64,000 bases of DNA, from positions 25,174,501-25,238,500 of the forward strand of contig NC_065574.1 in the NCBI RefSeq assembly GCF_937616625.2, read 5' to 3'. Origin of the DNA: Mercurialis annua (lineage: Eukaryota; Streptophyta; Magnoliopsida; Malpighiales; Euphorbiaceae). The position numbers and the translations under genes were made by a program. The notes under the pieces were generated by a model, which saw only the letters and a program-made list of their open reading frames with translations, ran no database searches and was not told where the DNA came from. Below are positions 35,525 through 47,488 of the stretch, one piece after another (position 1 is the stretch's first letter; each line of letters begins with the position of its first letter).

Positions 35525-38451
35525 TGTAATACCCAAAAATAATTAATTAGCTAATTGGAAAACGTGTCCAGTCTGGATTCGCCAAGGTGGCGTTATCAGG
35601 AAGTTTTCAGATAAAATTTAGATAAATAAATTTTAGTAGGTCGGTTTCAAGAAATTAATTATGAGGAAATTACGGTTATATTTCAATTCTAAAGTTAGAA
35701 TTGGAATTAAAAGGAAAAATGTCAAGTAAAGCCCAAAATAGAGTACAGGGACCAAAGTGGTAATTTAGCCACTTTGTGTCGGAAATGGAAATATTGGATT
35801 TTGACGGGAAAGTGTTAATATCGAGTTTCGTATTATTTATTGGATATAAATAATACGTATAAGTTATAATAAAAGAATTTATTGATTTAGTTATGGACTA
35901 AATCGTACAAAAGAAAAGTTTAAAGGATAAAGGATAGTAAACAAAAAGAGCAAGGACCAAAGTAAGCATTTAACCTTAATATATAAGGATTGAAATATGA
36001 AGAAAGGAGAATCAGAAGGGTGATCTCCAGAAGCTTCAAACGCCGATTACCGTCGTTTCGCCGCCGTTTCGCCGTTCGACGTCCAATTCGAGCGATTTTC
36101 GCGGCAATTTCTTGAGAATCGAATCCTCTATCGATCCTAAGCTCCGTTTCAAGGTAAATCTTCAAGGAATTTGGTTAAAAATCGAATATATAATGCTGTT
36201 TTTAGTGAGATTGAGTTTTAGGATTGAATTCAACGTTTTTGAAGTTATTATAGCATTTTAATGAAAACCGAGATGCGGGTTTTGTATAGTTGAATGTATA
36301 GCACGTCGGGATGGCTGAAAAGCCCCGGAAAATGACTTTCCGGGGGCTGTTAAGGGTGTGCGTTCGCACACATTGAGTGTGCGTTCGCACACTCCTTAAA
36401 AATTAGGGTGTGCGTTCGCACACCTACTGTGTGCGTTAGCACACTACCTAAAACATGCCAGATTCAAAATCCCAACGGTCAGTTTATAGATTTGCCTCTT
36501 AGGAACGCCTCTGTCAAATTTCATCTCGATCCAACGGTTCAATTGGGAGAGATCGTCGTTTTACTAAACAGTGTCAGTGTGCAGGCAGCACCTGCGCATT
36601 GTCCTGAAAACTACTTGAAACTTCATCGGAATGAAAGTAAACCCTAAAGTTTGAAATTATCATACGCATAGGAATGCGATTAAGAGATATAACAAGTATC
36701 TCGACTAAGTATTAGAACACGATCAAAGTTAAAAGACGTATTTAGAATAAGATCGTGATAACCTAAGGTTACATCTTCGGATTTCGGTACTAAGTTTACG
36801 TTTATGAATTAAACGTACAGGTAATTTGGATAAGTAATGGACGTACCGACGAGCTACCAGGCCGACGAGCTGGAATAGCTACAAGATCGGACAATGCATA
36901 GAACCTGCGTGATAGATTGGTAGCATTGCGGTAGATTGGATATCAGTCACTGTGAGTACATTTTAATTACTCGTTAATATTCATAAAGTCGCGTATTTTT
37001 ATATACGGACGACTATATGAATACTTATATGTTTAATAATATGTTTTAAAAAAGTACATGTATGTATGTTTTGAAAATGATTACTTTCCGTACTGCGTTA
37101 TTTTAAGAATAACATAAATAGATGAAAAGAACATATATGTTTAACATACTGGGAAAGGGGTTAAGCAGTATACAAGTATCGAACCAAATATGCACGAGAA
37201 AAGTGTAGTACATTCCCATATGTACTACTATTCATATGTTTACAAAGAAATATAGTACGTTCCCATACGTACTTTTAATTATAACGAATACCATACGTGC
37301 GTGTGTTATAGATGTATGATTGTAGATTGCAATGTGCATGTCATGGTCCATAAAGGATCAATATAACATAACAGAAAATATATAATTAAATAATAAACGT
37401 AAAACGAGAATTTGTACGATGGTACAACTAAATATAAGAACTGAGATACAAGGTTGATCTCGGTAGAGGTATTCCGAGACCTGAATCTACCCATTCTTGA
37501 TAATAGTCCTCGGGACTCATATAAAGATAAAATCAAGTATTTATATATCGAGAATCAATATGAAACAAGAGCAATAATTAAAATATGAGATAAGACACAT
37601 CGGTTGGCGTGGCTATCGATATCAGATGATTAAAGACACATCGGTTGGCTTGGCTATCGATGTCAGATATGTAAAACACATCGGTTGGCTTTGCTATCGA
37701 TGTCAGATATGCGTAGCACATCGGTTGGCTTTGCTATCGATGTCAGACAGATGAAACACATCGGTTGGCTTTGCTATCGATGTCAGGAAAATGAAGTTAG
37801 AGAAGCTTAATAAGAAGAATAAAGACAATCAAAACTATAACAGTAAACAAAACATGTCAAGCATGTACGCAGTATAAATGTACATGAGACATAAGAACGA
37901 GGCAAGGATATCAAGTACGTCTATAACATAAACGCTTAGTTTATGACACGTACATGGCCTCTGGTAGTATGAACGAACATACGAAGTATGTTTGGGAGTA
38001 AGATCGTGTGAAGTATAATTCAAAAACAATATTTTCTACATAAAGAGGTTTTTAAACGTTTTCACCCTTTATGCAATATTACTTGTAATTATGTTTATTC
38101 ACTCAGTTTTATACTGACCCCGTTGTTATTTCAAATTTTTACAGGTTGAGTTAGGTACGAGAACAAAGCTTCCGAAGTTTTAATTCTCGGAAGTAGTACG
38201 AGTCATGAGACCAGGTTCTCATCCTAGCAAGTCCGCAGTAGTTTAGAGTAGACAGACTCTATTTTGTACAACGCTTTAACTCTTATGTATATTTCAAACA
38301 GGGGTTGTGCGTATTTTGATATTATTGTCATATATGAAATATGATTTGATTTGCGAAAAATTTATTTGTATTTTCAGGCTTGCTACGGGTTTTGGAGCTA
38401 CCACTCCCATTCCCTAGCGCCGGTCGCGGCTCAATAATTTGGGTCGTGACA
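35525..38451 (+). repeat. Element F 3' LTR
   Basis: 2,927 bp, the same length as the 5' LTR at a constant offset of 6,557 bp, differing at roughly 45-50 positions by eye. It is followed by the second CTACT (38452-38456). Confidence 0.93.
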
Positions 38452-38707
38452 CTACTAAGCCGTATAGCTGGAGTGGCTACGCGATCGGACAACGCATGGA
38501 GCTTACGCTTGCGGGATTATAATATTGCATATTTGGATAGCGGTCACTGTGAGTTGCACTTTACTTTCGTGTATTATAATTAATGTTATTTTATATAAAT
38601 ACATATACTTTTTACACGCATCGCATTATATATAATTGATTGAAATGTTATATGCTTTATTAATTTCTATATACGAGAACTAGTATGCGATCCGAAGAAA
38701 CTAGCTA

Positions 38708-38726
38708 CCTGTTGGGTGTCAATAGG
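38708..38726 (+). other. LTR hairpin CCTGTTG-GGTGT-CAATAGG (element E)
   Basis: Same position and flanks ('gagctacc..ctgtgtgatcacc') as in B and D. One stem position is a G-U wobble pair. Downstream, GCGAGT-TAG-ACTCGC (about 38836-38850) is another perfect stem. Confidence 0.65.
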
Positions 38727-39623
38727 CTGTGTGATCACCAGTATCGAGTCAGTATAGTATATTTGCATTTGAGAAATGACTTGACACAGTTGGGAGCTGA
38801 TGATGATTATAAAATTTACGTGGCTGGGCCACTAGCGAGTTAGACTCGCGATTGATATTTACGATTGGGTTTTTGATACGAGTGAGTACTCGGCTACGGT
38901 ACGATTGGGTTGAATGATAATGATTATTCGAGAAATGTGTCGCATGCTAGGATATTAGTTTCGTACGGATCAAATACCTGTTTATATGTTTTATATTATT
39001 GTTTTCTTGAGAGGCGATGTTATATTTTTATATTAATACCGTTAGTAACTTGCAAGCTCACTCAGTATTTCCTAAAATACTGACCCCCTCACAGTGTTTC
39101 CTTTCAGGTGACCGGAGTCGGATCAGACAGACCATCTCCTTTGTGTCGGCAGCCTTTTGGCTTACACAAAGTACGAGTTTTATAGAGCTGCAGTAGTCAG
39201 TAGGTGTCAGTATTAGGTTTATGATTCAATTTCAAACGGTATTTGAAAAGTAAACTCTGATATAATTTTATAAATGAATTGTTTAGAAAGATAGCGTTTA
39301 TCCATTTGAACTTGATACCAATTACCGTGAATGGAATTGGTGATGTTTGTGATCAGAAACAGGGCGGTGCTGGATATGATATATCGCTCGGTAAGACCCT
39401 GGTTTCTAGGAATTGTTTCGCGAATGTTTTCAGAAAAGGAATACGATATTTTTATAATTGAATTATCTTATTTAAAGAAGATTTCTGATAATGTATTATA
39501 TATAATAAAACATTTTAATCGCGAAAAATTTATATTGATTTTAGGCTTGCTACGGGTTCCGGAGCTACCACTCCCGTTCCGTAGCGCCGGTCGCGGCTTA
39601 ATAATTTGGGTCGTGACATAAAC

Positions 39624-42369
39624 CCAATAAATTATGATGAAAAGCCATTAATGTCGCAAGGTGTGTAGTCTGGATGGACTTACTATTTTTCCAAGATACG
39701 AAAATCTTGTGATTTTAAATAGTGCAATTGTGCTCAGACCTTGCATATGATACATCATGATCACGTTAGCAATGCATACAAAAAATGATTTTTAAAAATA
39801 TAGGGCATGCATCGTATTTATTTAAACATCAAAGAAAACGTGATTTTATCGAGCAACTCTTTAGTGATGAGAGATGTCATCACTCTGAGCTACAATTGTA
39901 CTAATGTTTTTAAACAATTTAAAGCAAAAGTATTTGAATCGAAAGAAAAGTTTGAAAAACTGGCCAGTCAAAGATGTTTGAAAAGTGTTTTGTTTTATAA
40001 GAAACTCAGATGTAAAGCCCTGCGACAATAACAATAAAAGATTCTTGATAAACAAGAATGAACATATGTGATAAAATACACCCCAATATAAGAATTGAGC
40101 CTTAGTGATAATAAAAATATCATCGAGATGGTTGAGATGAAATCCAAGAGATGTCGGTAAGATACCTAACATTGGTGCTTACCAAGTATGATACGGAGGA
40201 AAAGTATAATGTATAAAGAAAAAAAAAGTAGTTTTACCTCCTATCGATAGTCGATATTGGAAATATTAAAATGAAAAGAACAAGATGATAGGGAATTACT
40301 ATAAGACGAAGATAAGAACTTCAACGGAATCCTATGTTCATAGGAACTAAGAAGTATCACGTACAACATACATATTGGAATGAGATGGATAAAGCGATCG
40401 AGAAACATTGGAATAGGATCAATGAAACAATTGGAAAGCGTAGTAAGAAAAAGGAAAGAATTACATCGGACGATGGTAAAAGTACTACCAGCCCGATATG
40501 GACGATTGAAATCAAAGGATTAAGAAATAAGAATTACACCCTGAAAGGATGGACCCGAGCAATAATAAGTAATACTCATTGAGTATTCAACTTCATGAGA
40601 TTCAACACAGGAAGCCATGAAATATGCAATTGGTAAGAAAAGAAAAAAAAATACTCTTATTTACCATAAGACTAAGGATATCACATGAATGATCGTACAA
40701 GTCTAACTATTGACTAAGTTAATAAATGGTTAATTAGAGTATTGCAGCAAAAACGCGAAAGGAAAAGATAAGTATAGACATGATCGGATACGAGAAAGAC
40801 GAGAAACGTCAAGGAAAAAAATGATGACGTCAGATTCCAATAAACTTAAAAGTTTATACGATGCGAGACAGAGGTAGAAACTATTAAGGATAGTACAACC
40901 TAACAAGAAAATGTTAGTATTGAGATTAACATTTGAGAAATGATCGAGAGGGAACCGATAGGATTATTATGGAATAATAATTCATCGTTAATCTCGAAGA
41001 ACGTAAACGACTAACAGACAAGGAAAAACATTGTTTGGGAATAAGAAATATATATTAATAATAACATATCGAAGGATGGATCGAGAATAAGTAGGGAAAA
41101 CAGAAGAACGATGTTAGTCGAGTGCAAGATAATAAGTTACGCATTGTTTGGTTCAGACAAACATGGTAACCCGAATATCAAGGAATAAGGTGCTAGATAA
41201 GATAAAGAATCAACCTTATACTTAATAAGAAAAGTATAAATAAACGTTAATTAAAGATGCTTAAAGGAATTTCCAAGACAAGGTAAATTGGAATTAGCAA
41301 CGATAGAACGCAGCTCCAAATTAGCCACGAGGCTATGTTTCGGGCGAATCTTGGATCTCAAACTCGACTATTTTTAATCAGAATCAATGGATATAAGTAA
41401 ATGATATTGCATAAATCAAATTTGGATAATTTGATCATGGCATTATTCAATTGGATCAATTGTTTTCAAGCTCAAAGACGAGCAAAAATCATGAATTAAT
41501 TAAAGATAAAAAGTGTGGCTAGTGGCCGACTTCAAAGACGATTTCAAAAATCAAAGAGATGTTGAAAGTAGTTCGACTCTAAACGAAAGTTGTAGACAAG
41601 AAGATAAGGTATAAGAATTCTTAATTTATTTCAGGAAAAGAGCGTGCAAATACTTAGTCTATGGACTCAAACAACAGTTTATACAGGTAATTCTACAACT
41701 CTAAAGTAGAAAAGCAATTTCCAGGCCAATTTTCAACACTCTCGGGTATTATTGACAACTCGAAGTTCAAATGAAAGTCGTAAACAACATTGTTGACTAT
41801 ATGAATGTCAACTTGGTTTGGCAAATAAACGCTTTTGAACAAGAAATTTGGATAGCCAAAGTGAGCTAGACAAACAACTTTGGATAAGTAAGGATAACTT
41901 GAAATTGTGAGTCAAAGTTAATATCCATAAGTAATGGATAAAGATTAAAGAAAGAACAAACGATAAGAAGTGAAAGGATATGAGCCTAGTAAGGCAAGGA
42001 GTTAATAAACGACAAGAGTAAAATCCCAATGTGACAACAATTATTGTCCTACCGTTATGGACATCATATGTGAAGCAGCTATGCGTGAACTGAGAAGTTC
42101 ACAACGGGATAGATTATAAAGGAGACCAAAGGTTTACGAATAAGATACGAAGGAACGTAACAATAAGACTAATCATCTTGGTCAAGATGTTACCAGTTAT
42201 CGTGAGACGAATCAAGGACTTGATAATAAAGACAGTTATTCAAGTTATAAGCGGAGAAGTGTCATAAAAAGAAGAACCACTCTACTAAAAGAGTGTACAT
42301 GAGAAGTCAAAATGAGTATGCAACTGAAATATTCATAGGTGTTTCTTTTTGAGTAGGTGGCAAACACTT
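39624..42369 (+). other. Element D interior, distal non-coding part
   Basis: 2.7 kb, A/G-rich, with no pol homology. The frame at 40334-40582 has no recognised motif. It contains AGTGATGA-GAGATG-TCATCACT (39863-39884), matching the element F hairpin with one closing pair swapped. A stretch near 40585-40625 ('ttcaacttcatgagattcaacacaggaagcc') matches element B near 54559-54595. Confidence 0.6.
39863..39884 (+). other. Post-gag hairpin of element D
   Basis: An 8-bp stem AGTGATGA/TCATCACT with loop GAGATG. The equivalent is TGTGATGA/TCATCACA in F (34397) and GGGGATGA/TCATCACC with one mismatch in B (51776-51797). Confidence 0.65.
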
Positions 42370-42405
42370 GAATTTGAGGACGAATTCATTATAAGGTGGG
42401 GTGAA
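42370..42405 (+). promoter_or_regulatory. Element D pre-LTR hairpin and polypurine tract
   Basis: GAATTTG-AGGA-CGAATTC (one wobble pair), then AAGGTGGGGTGAA (42393-42405) directly before the 3' LTR. Confidence 0.75.
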
Positions 42406-45400
42406 TGTAATAACCTGGAATTTCGAGGTTTAGAAAATGAGCAGCGAGTCTCATTCTAAATCGTCAAAGTGAGAAAAAAATAAGAAGTTAAGCGGAATAA
42501 TTAAATAAAAAAAAAGGCCAGAGTAGGTCGATATTGGAATTTTAATAACAAAATTTTAATAATAATATTCCACAAGGAAAATGGAACTGAGTTAAAGAGA
42601 TAAATGTGAGAAAGTGGCTAAAAGTCCACTTTAGCTCAAAATTGGAAAATAAGCGTTTAATTCCCGGAAAATAGAAATTAAATAAATAATTGACGGGAAC
42701 TAGTATTTATAAAAATAATATCGATAAAATGGTTATCGATACTTATTTAAACTTACTTTGGACGAAAAAGTTAGAAAAAGTGCAATTTAGCTCAAATTGG
42801 AAATTGAGCGTTTTTGGCCAAAATTGCCAAAATAAATCGACGGGAAATGGCATTAAGAGATATGGGAATAATATTATTTATTTGAAAATAAATAATACGG
42901 AAATTATCGAGTTCGAATAATTAAGCGATTGACGGACTAAATTGGACGAAAGAAAAGTTAGGAATCAACATTTGAGGAGGTGGCAATCATAAGGACCAAG
43001 AGGTAACTTTGCCATAAATATATAATGGAATTAATTGGAGTTTAAACTCAGATTTTCTATTTGAAGAGCAGCCATCAAAATCATCATATCCTTCCTTTAA
43101 AAGCTTTTCATGTAAAAGCTTAAAATCACCATAACTTACTCGTTATTTGACGGAATTGGCGATTCTTGCGGCCACGGAATGAGAAGGAGGAGCTCTACTG
43201 ATCCATACCAATTAATCAAGGTAAAAATCACGACTTGGGGTTAGGGTTAGGAGCTGTAATTTTCGGGATTTGATGATAATGGTGGTGATGATGAATTTAA
43301 GCTTAGAATTGATGATTTTGGCATATAATTGTTTGATAAAACTGAGTTTAAGTGATTGGTTTGAGGTGAGATGAGAGTTGTGAATTTGACATGTGTTGAA
43401 GGCTTAAGGGTTTGGTTAAAATGTTAAGTATAGGGCTGTTTTGATTGACTAAAACATTAAAAAAGTAAGTTAGGAATTAGACGTTTTGAGTTTAAAACGT
43501 AAGTAGCGAAGTTAACATTAGAAATGCGGTATGAAAATTTGAACAAATTAAATGGTTAAATGGAATGCTTAGGGACTGTTTTAAGTAATAAAAGTGTAAG
43601 GGATTTGGTGTTAAAGTTAAGCTAGAAGTATTTGAAACGTTAAATACGTACCGCGTTCGAAACGGGTATAACTCGGTTTTCACATAAAATGAATTGAATA
43701 TGGTTTTGGAGAATAAACGAATGAGTTAAGATTTTAATGAATGAAAATGGATGGGTATATTGATGTTTATGGGCTGGATTGATTATTGTTAGAATAAGGT
43801 ATTGTTAGGTTGGAATCGTTGCGTAAAACATTAAGTCGCGCAGAGCAGTTCTATAGTTTTAGAACAGCCCAAAGTCTTAACTTCAGAGCCGAATTCCGAC
43901 ACATTCGGGTGCTAATCTCAGTCCGAGACCTAAACAAAAGTTGTAGGCGACGTTCTGAATATTAAGAATGTCAATATTTTTTTGGGGTCAGACTGTTTTA
44001 AGTAAACGGTTTCAATAGCCGAAGTTGGCTAGAAACCTAGTTTTGGATTAATTAATTATAAGTTAGATTGTGATTAATTCGAGATATTATCGAATTTGTG
44101 TAGACTTGACGAGGCGACTGCCAATGGAACCCGGAACTTACAGAACGCGACATCGCGTAGCTATTATCGAAGATTATGGATAGCAAGCGGTGAGTATATT
44201 TTACTCACTCTTATTATCGTATTAAAAACTATTTATATATACTTATTATTAAATGCATCACATTAGTTATTTCAGTTGATTTGGATTGTTGGTATATGAT
44301 TGAATTATATTCAACTTGTTTGTTTATGGATTGAACTACATTGCATTGGTTTGACTTTTTTGACATATGAATTGTATTACTTTGCTTATGACTTGTCGAT
44401 TATTTGCGAATGTGAATTTGTATACGATCCAAAGAAACGAGCTACCTATTGGGCGTCAATAGGCCGTGTGATCACCGATGTTTATAAGAGTCCAGATATT
44501 CGTACATTGAAATGTTTGATATGAGCTCATTAAATGTTGATCATATTTATGATTATGAAATGGAATATGTTTGGGTATCGGAAAGGAGGATTATAATTTT
44601 GGCAGATACGAGGTAACTCGGTCGAACTATCTCGGGACCCACAACTTGGGATTAAGCAGTGGCATGAGTAACTCGGTTGAACTATCTCGGGACTATGCCA
44701 CGTGGTAGCGGTAACTCGGTCGAACTATCTCGCGATCGTACCACTTGGATTAAAATGATTTGATTCGAATACGATACATATTAGGAAAGGTTAAGGAGAT
44801 TAAGACTAAGGTTTCAATCTGATCAAATACTTGTCTTATATGAACTGTTGCAATTACTGTGATTGTATATGTTGGAGTTGTTTGAAAATATGATTGTATA
44901 TATATATTTTAAAAATGTTTTAAATGCGATGCTTATTTTGATAATATGGTAAGTAAAGTATAACTCACTCAGCTTAATAGCTGACCCCCAAATAGTGTCT
45001 TTTTCAGGTACCTAGATTCTGGACGTGGTTAGAAGTCCGTCTTTGACCAGAAGTCAATGTTCCAATGTACAGTCCCGACTTCCATGACTGTTGCAGTAGT
45101 ATGATGTCTGACCAGTGTCGTGGCCTAGTATAGTAGTAAAATTTTATAAGATTTATAGTTGCTGTTTGTTGTGTATATGTTGGTCTGGCTACGATAGTTA
45201 TGCATTGTACCACGGAGGTAGATTCCCGTGATGTAACTTTGACACTAGTAGTATATATCGGGTTAGTACGTACAAGGTACGGAAACGATAGACCCGAGTA
45301 AGTTGTAATGTTTTACCAGTGTATATAAATGTGTCTTTGTCAACAGCTTCCGTTTGTAGGTCAAGTTTTATATGATAATTGCGAAAAAGTTTTAGTGAAT

Positions 45401-45479
45401 TTCAGGCTTGCTACGGGTTTTGGAACTACAATTCCCATTCCCTAGCGCCAGTCGCGGCCCTCGATTTTGGGTCGTGACA
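42406..45479 (+). repeat. Element D 3' LTR
   Basis: 3,074 bp, followed by the second GTCTC (45480-45484). It is shorter than the 5' LTR chiefly because one unit of the core hairpin array is missing. Confidence 0.92.
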
Positions 45480-45484
45480 GTCTC

Positions 45485-46330
45485 GGATTGGTTTGGGTTG
45501 CGTTTTGATGCAATATGGACAGGTGATTGCCTATGCTTCCAGACAGTTGAAGAAGCATGAGGTGAATTACCCTACGCATGATTTATAGTTGGCAGCTGTG
45601 GTTTTTGCGCTGAAAATCTGGAGGCATTATTTGTATGGTGCTACTTGTGAGATTTTCACTGATCATAAGAGTCTGAAGTATATCTTTGATCAGAGAGAAT
45701 TGAACTTGAGACAGAGGAGGTGGTTAGAATTGCTGAAAGACTACGACTGTACTATTCAGTACCATCCTGGTAAGGCTAATGTGGTAGCCGATGCGTTGAG
45801 TCGCAAGTCTTCGGGCAGCTTGGCTCATATTTTTGAGGTTGGGCGTAGACCCATGGTTAGAGAGTGGCACAGTTTGATAGCTTCAGGCTGTGGTTTTTAG
45901 ATTTCTCAGACTGGTTGTTTGTTAGCACAGTTACAAGTGCAACCCGTTTTGATTGATCGGATCAAAGCTTTACAAGTTGAGGATCCACAATTGAAATGGA
46001 TTATTGAGGAGATTCAGTAGGACAGTAATTCGGAGTTTACTTTTGTGGATGGTGTTCTGAGACATGGTTCGAGACTGTGTGTTCCGGATTCAGATGGTTT
46101 GAGGGACCAGATTTTGGAGGAAGCGCACAAGTCTGCTTATAGTGTTCATCCGGGTTCTACTAAGAGGTACCATGATCTTAAGGGTACCTACTGGTGGAGC
46201 GTGATGAAGAAGGATGTCGCTGAGTATGTTTTTAAGTGTCTGACGTGCCAACAGGTGAAGCTGGAGCAGAGACCTTTTGGATATTTGCAGCCACTACCTA
46301 TGACAGAGTGGAAGTAGGAGCGGATTTGAT
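45485..46330 (+). pseudogene. RNase H (remainder) and integrase zinc-binding domain of element C
   Basis: Continues the pol frame interrupted at 22991. RNase H landmarks are [12 protein letters not shown], then [23 protein letters not shown], where TAG (45586-45588) replaces the codon of the catalytic Glu, then [10 protein letters not shown] and [10 protein letters not shown]. Further in-frame TAGs lie at 45898 and 46018. The integrase zinc finger follows: HKSAYSVHPGSTKRYHD with FKCLTCQQVK (HHCC). TAG at 46315 and a one-base frameshift at about 46326 separate it from the catalytic core. RNase H removes RNA from the hybrid; the zinc finger helps integrase assemble on the element ends. Confidence 0.88.
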
Positions 46331-47370
46331 ATGGATTTTGTGGTTGGTTTACCACGTACTCGACAGGGGTACGATTCCATCTGGGTTATAGTTGACCGTA
46401 TGACCAAGTCAGCTCATTTCCTTCCGATTAAGATTTCGTATACTGCTTCGAGGTTGGCTCAGTTGTACATCGACAGGATTGTCAGTTTGCATGGTGTACC
46501 GGTTTCTATTGTTTCAGACAGAGGATCTGTGTTTACTTCGAGGTTCTGGAAAGCGTTACAGGAATCCTTGGGTTCTCGGTTGGATTTCAGTACAGCTTTT
46601 CATCCTCAGACTGACGGTCAGTCTGAGAGGACTATTCAGACGTTGGAGGATATGCTCAGGATGTGTGTTCTCGATTTTCAGGGTAGCTGGGATACTCATT
46701 TGCCGTTGATTGAGTTTTCTTATAACAACAGTTATCACGCGAGTATCGAGATGGCGCCGTATGAGGCTTTGTACGAGCGCAAGTGTAGATCTCCTATCTT
46801 TTGGGAGGAGGTTGGAGAGCGTAAACTCTCAGGTGCTGAGATTATTCAGATTACCGCAGAGAAGGTACCGTTGATCAAACGGAGGTTAGAGACTGCTTTT
46901 AGTCGGCATAAGAGTTATGCTGATCCGAAGAGAAAAGACATTGAGTTTCATGTTGGTGATTTCATGTTTCTTCGGGTTTCGCCTATGAAAGGCGTGGTTC
47001 GTTTTGGTGTCAAGGGGAAGTTGGCACCGAGGTATATTGGTCCTTATGAGATTCAGAGAGGATTGGAGCTGTGGCTTATCGTCTGGTTCTGCCGCCAGAC
47101 ATGTCGTTAGTACATCATGTGTTTCATGTTTCTATGTTGAGAAAGTGCATTTCTGATCCTTCGCAAGTGATTGTGCCTCAGAGTGTTGAGATTGACCAGG
47201 AGCTGTCCTACGAAGAACAACCAGTTGAGATTGTTGATACGCAAGTGCGTAAATTGCGGAACAAGGAGATTCCGATGGTCAAAGTACTCTGGCGCAATCA
47301 TTCTGTTGAAGAGTGTACTTAGGAGACCGAGTCGGATATGCGGAATCGCTATCCTTCTCTTTTTCCGTGA
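46331..47370 (+). pseudogene. Integrase core and chromodomain-like C-terminus of element C
   Basis: The DDE triad is visible: VDRMTKSAHF (first Asp), VSDRGSVFTS (second Asp) and HPQTDGQSERT (Glu). A GPYEI motif marks the SH3-like GPF/Y module near 47039. A shift of frame at about 47054 moves the rest to another frame (47071 onward): HHVFHVSMLRKC, a Glu-rich stretch, then VLWRNHSVEECT-stop-ETESDMRNRYPSLFP, typical of the chromodomain-like end of Tekay/Del chromoviruses, which is thought to steer insertion toward heterochromatin. TAG at 47320 replaces an expected Trp; the natural end is TGA at 47368-47370. Integrase would insert the DNA copy into chromosomes. Confidence 0.88.
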
Positions 47371-47452
47371 GGTATGATATCTTGATTTTCTGTGATTTTT
47401 ATGATTTTGACTTGTGTTACGTGTTGTACTGGTGGTAATTGCTTATCGTGTT

Positions 47453-47488
47453 AAATTCGAGGACGAATTTTTATTTAGTTGGGGAGAA
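47453..47488 (+). promoter_or_regulatory. Element C pre-LTR hairpin and polypurine tract
   Basis: AAATTCG-AGGA-CGAATTT (47453-47470), then AGTTGGGGAGAA (47477-47488). Confidence 0.8.

Larger units (their letters stand above)
28968..38451 (+). mobile_element. Element F: young gag-only LTR retrotransposon
   Basis: A complete 9,484-bp element with TSD CTACT (28963-28967 and 38452-38456). The two LTRs are each 2,927 bp; by eye they differ at roughly 45-50 positions (about 1.6%), so the insertion is fairly recent. The interior (31895-35524, 3,630 bp) has an iMet primer site, one intact Gag of 377 aa, a long non-coding stretch and a polypurine tract. There is no protease, RT or integrase, so enzymes must have been supplied by another element. 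This corresponds to the class called TR-GAG. Confidence 0.93.
27502..39618 (+). mobile_element. Element E: solo LTR inside element D, split by element F
   Basis: Starts TGTAATACCCCAAAATATT at 27502 and ends GGGTCGTGACA at 39618, flanked by TAAAC on both sides (27497-27501 and 39619-39623). Removing element F and its CTACT duplication leaves about 2,628 bp, one LTR length, with no interior. This is the expected product of recombination between the two LTRs of an earlier complete element. Its first part resembles the element F LTR; its later part (38457-39618) resembles the LTRs of B and D instead. Confidence 0.88.
22992..45479 (+). mobile_element. Element D: non-autonomous LTR retrotransposon with a gag-like remnant, inserted in element C pol
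   Basis: The TSD GTCTC is perfect (22987-22991 and 45480-45484). LTRs of 3,121 and 3,074 bp start TGTAATAACCTGGAATTT and end GTGACA. The own interior is 26113-27501 plus 39624-42405, about 4,171 bp once the solo LTR E is removed. It has a primer site, a broken gag-like frame and a polypurine tract, but nothing resembling protease, RT or integrase. The two LTRs are close to identical apart from scattered changes and one lost array unit. Confidence 0.92.

Noticed and set aside
40334..40582. 82-codon Lys-rich frame in element D interior
   Set aside because: Composition follows the A/G-rich strand bias; no counterpart in element B.
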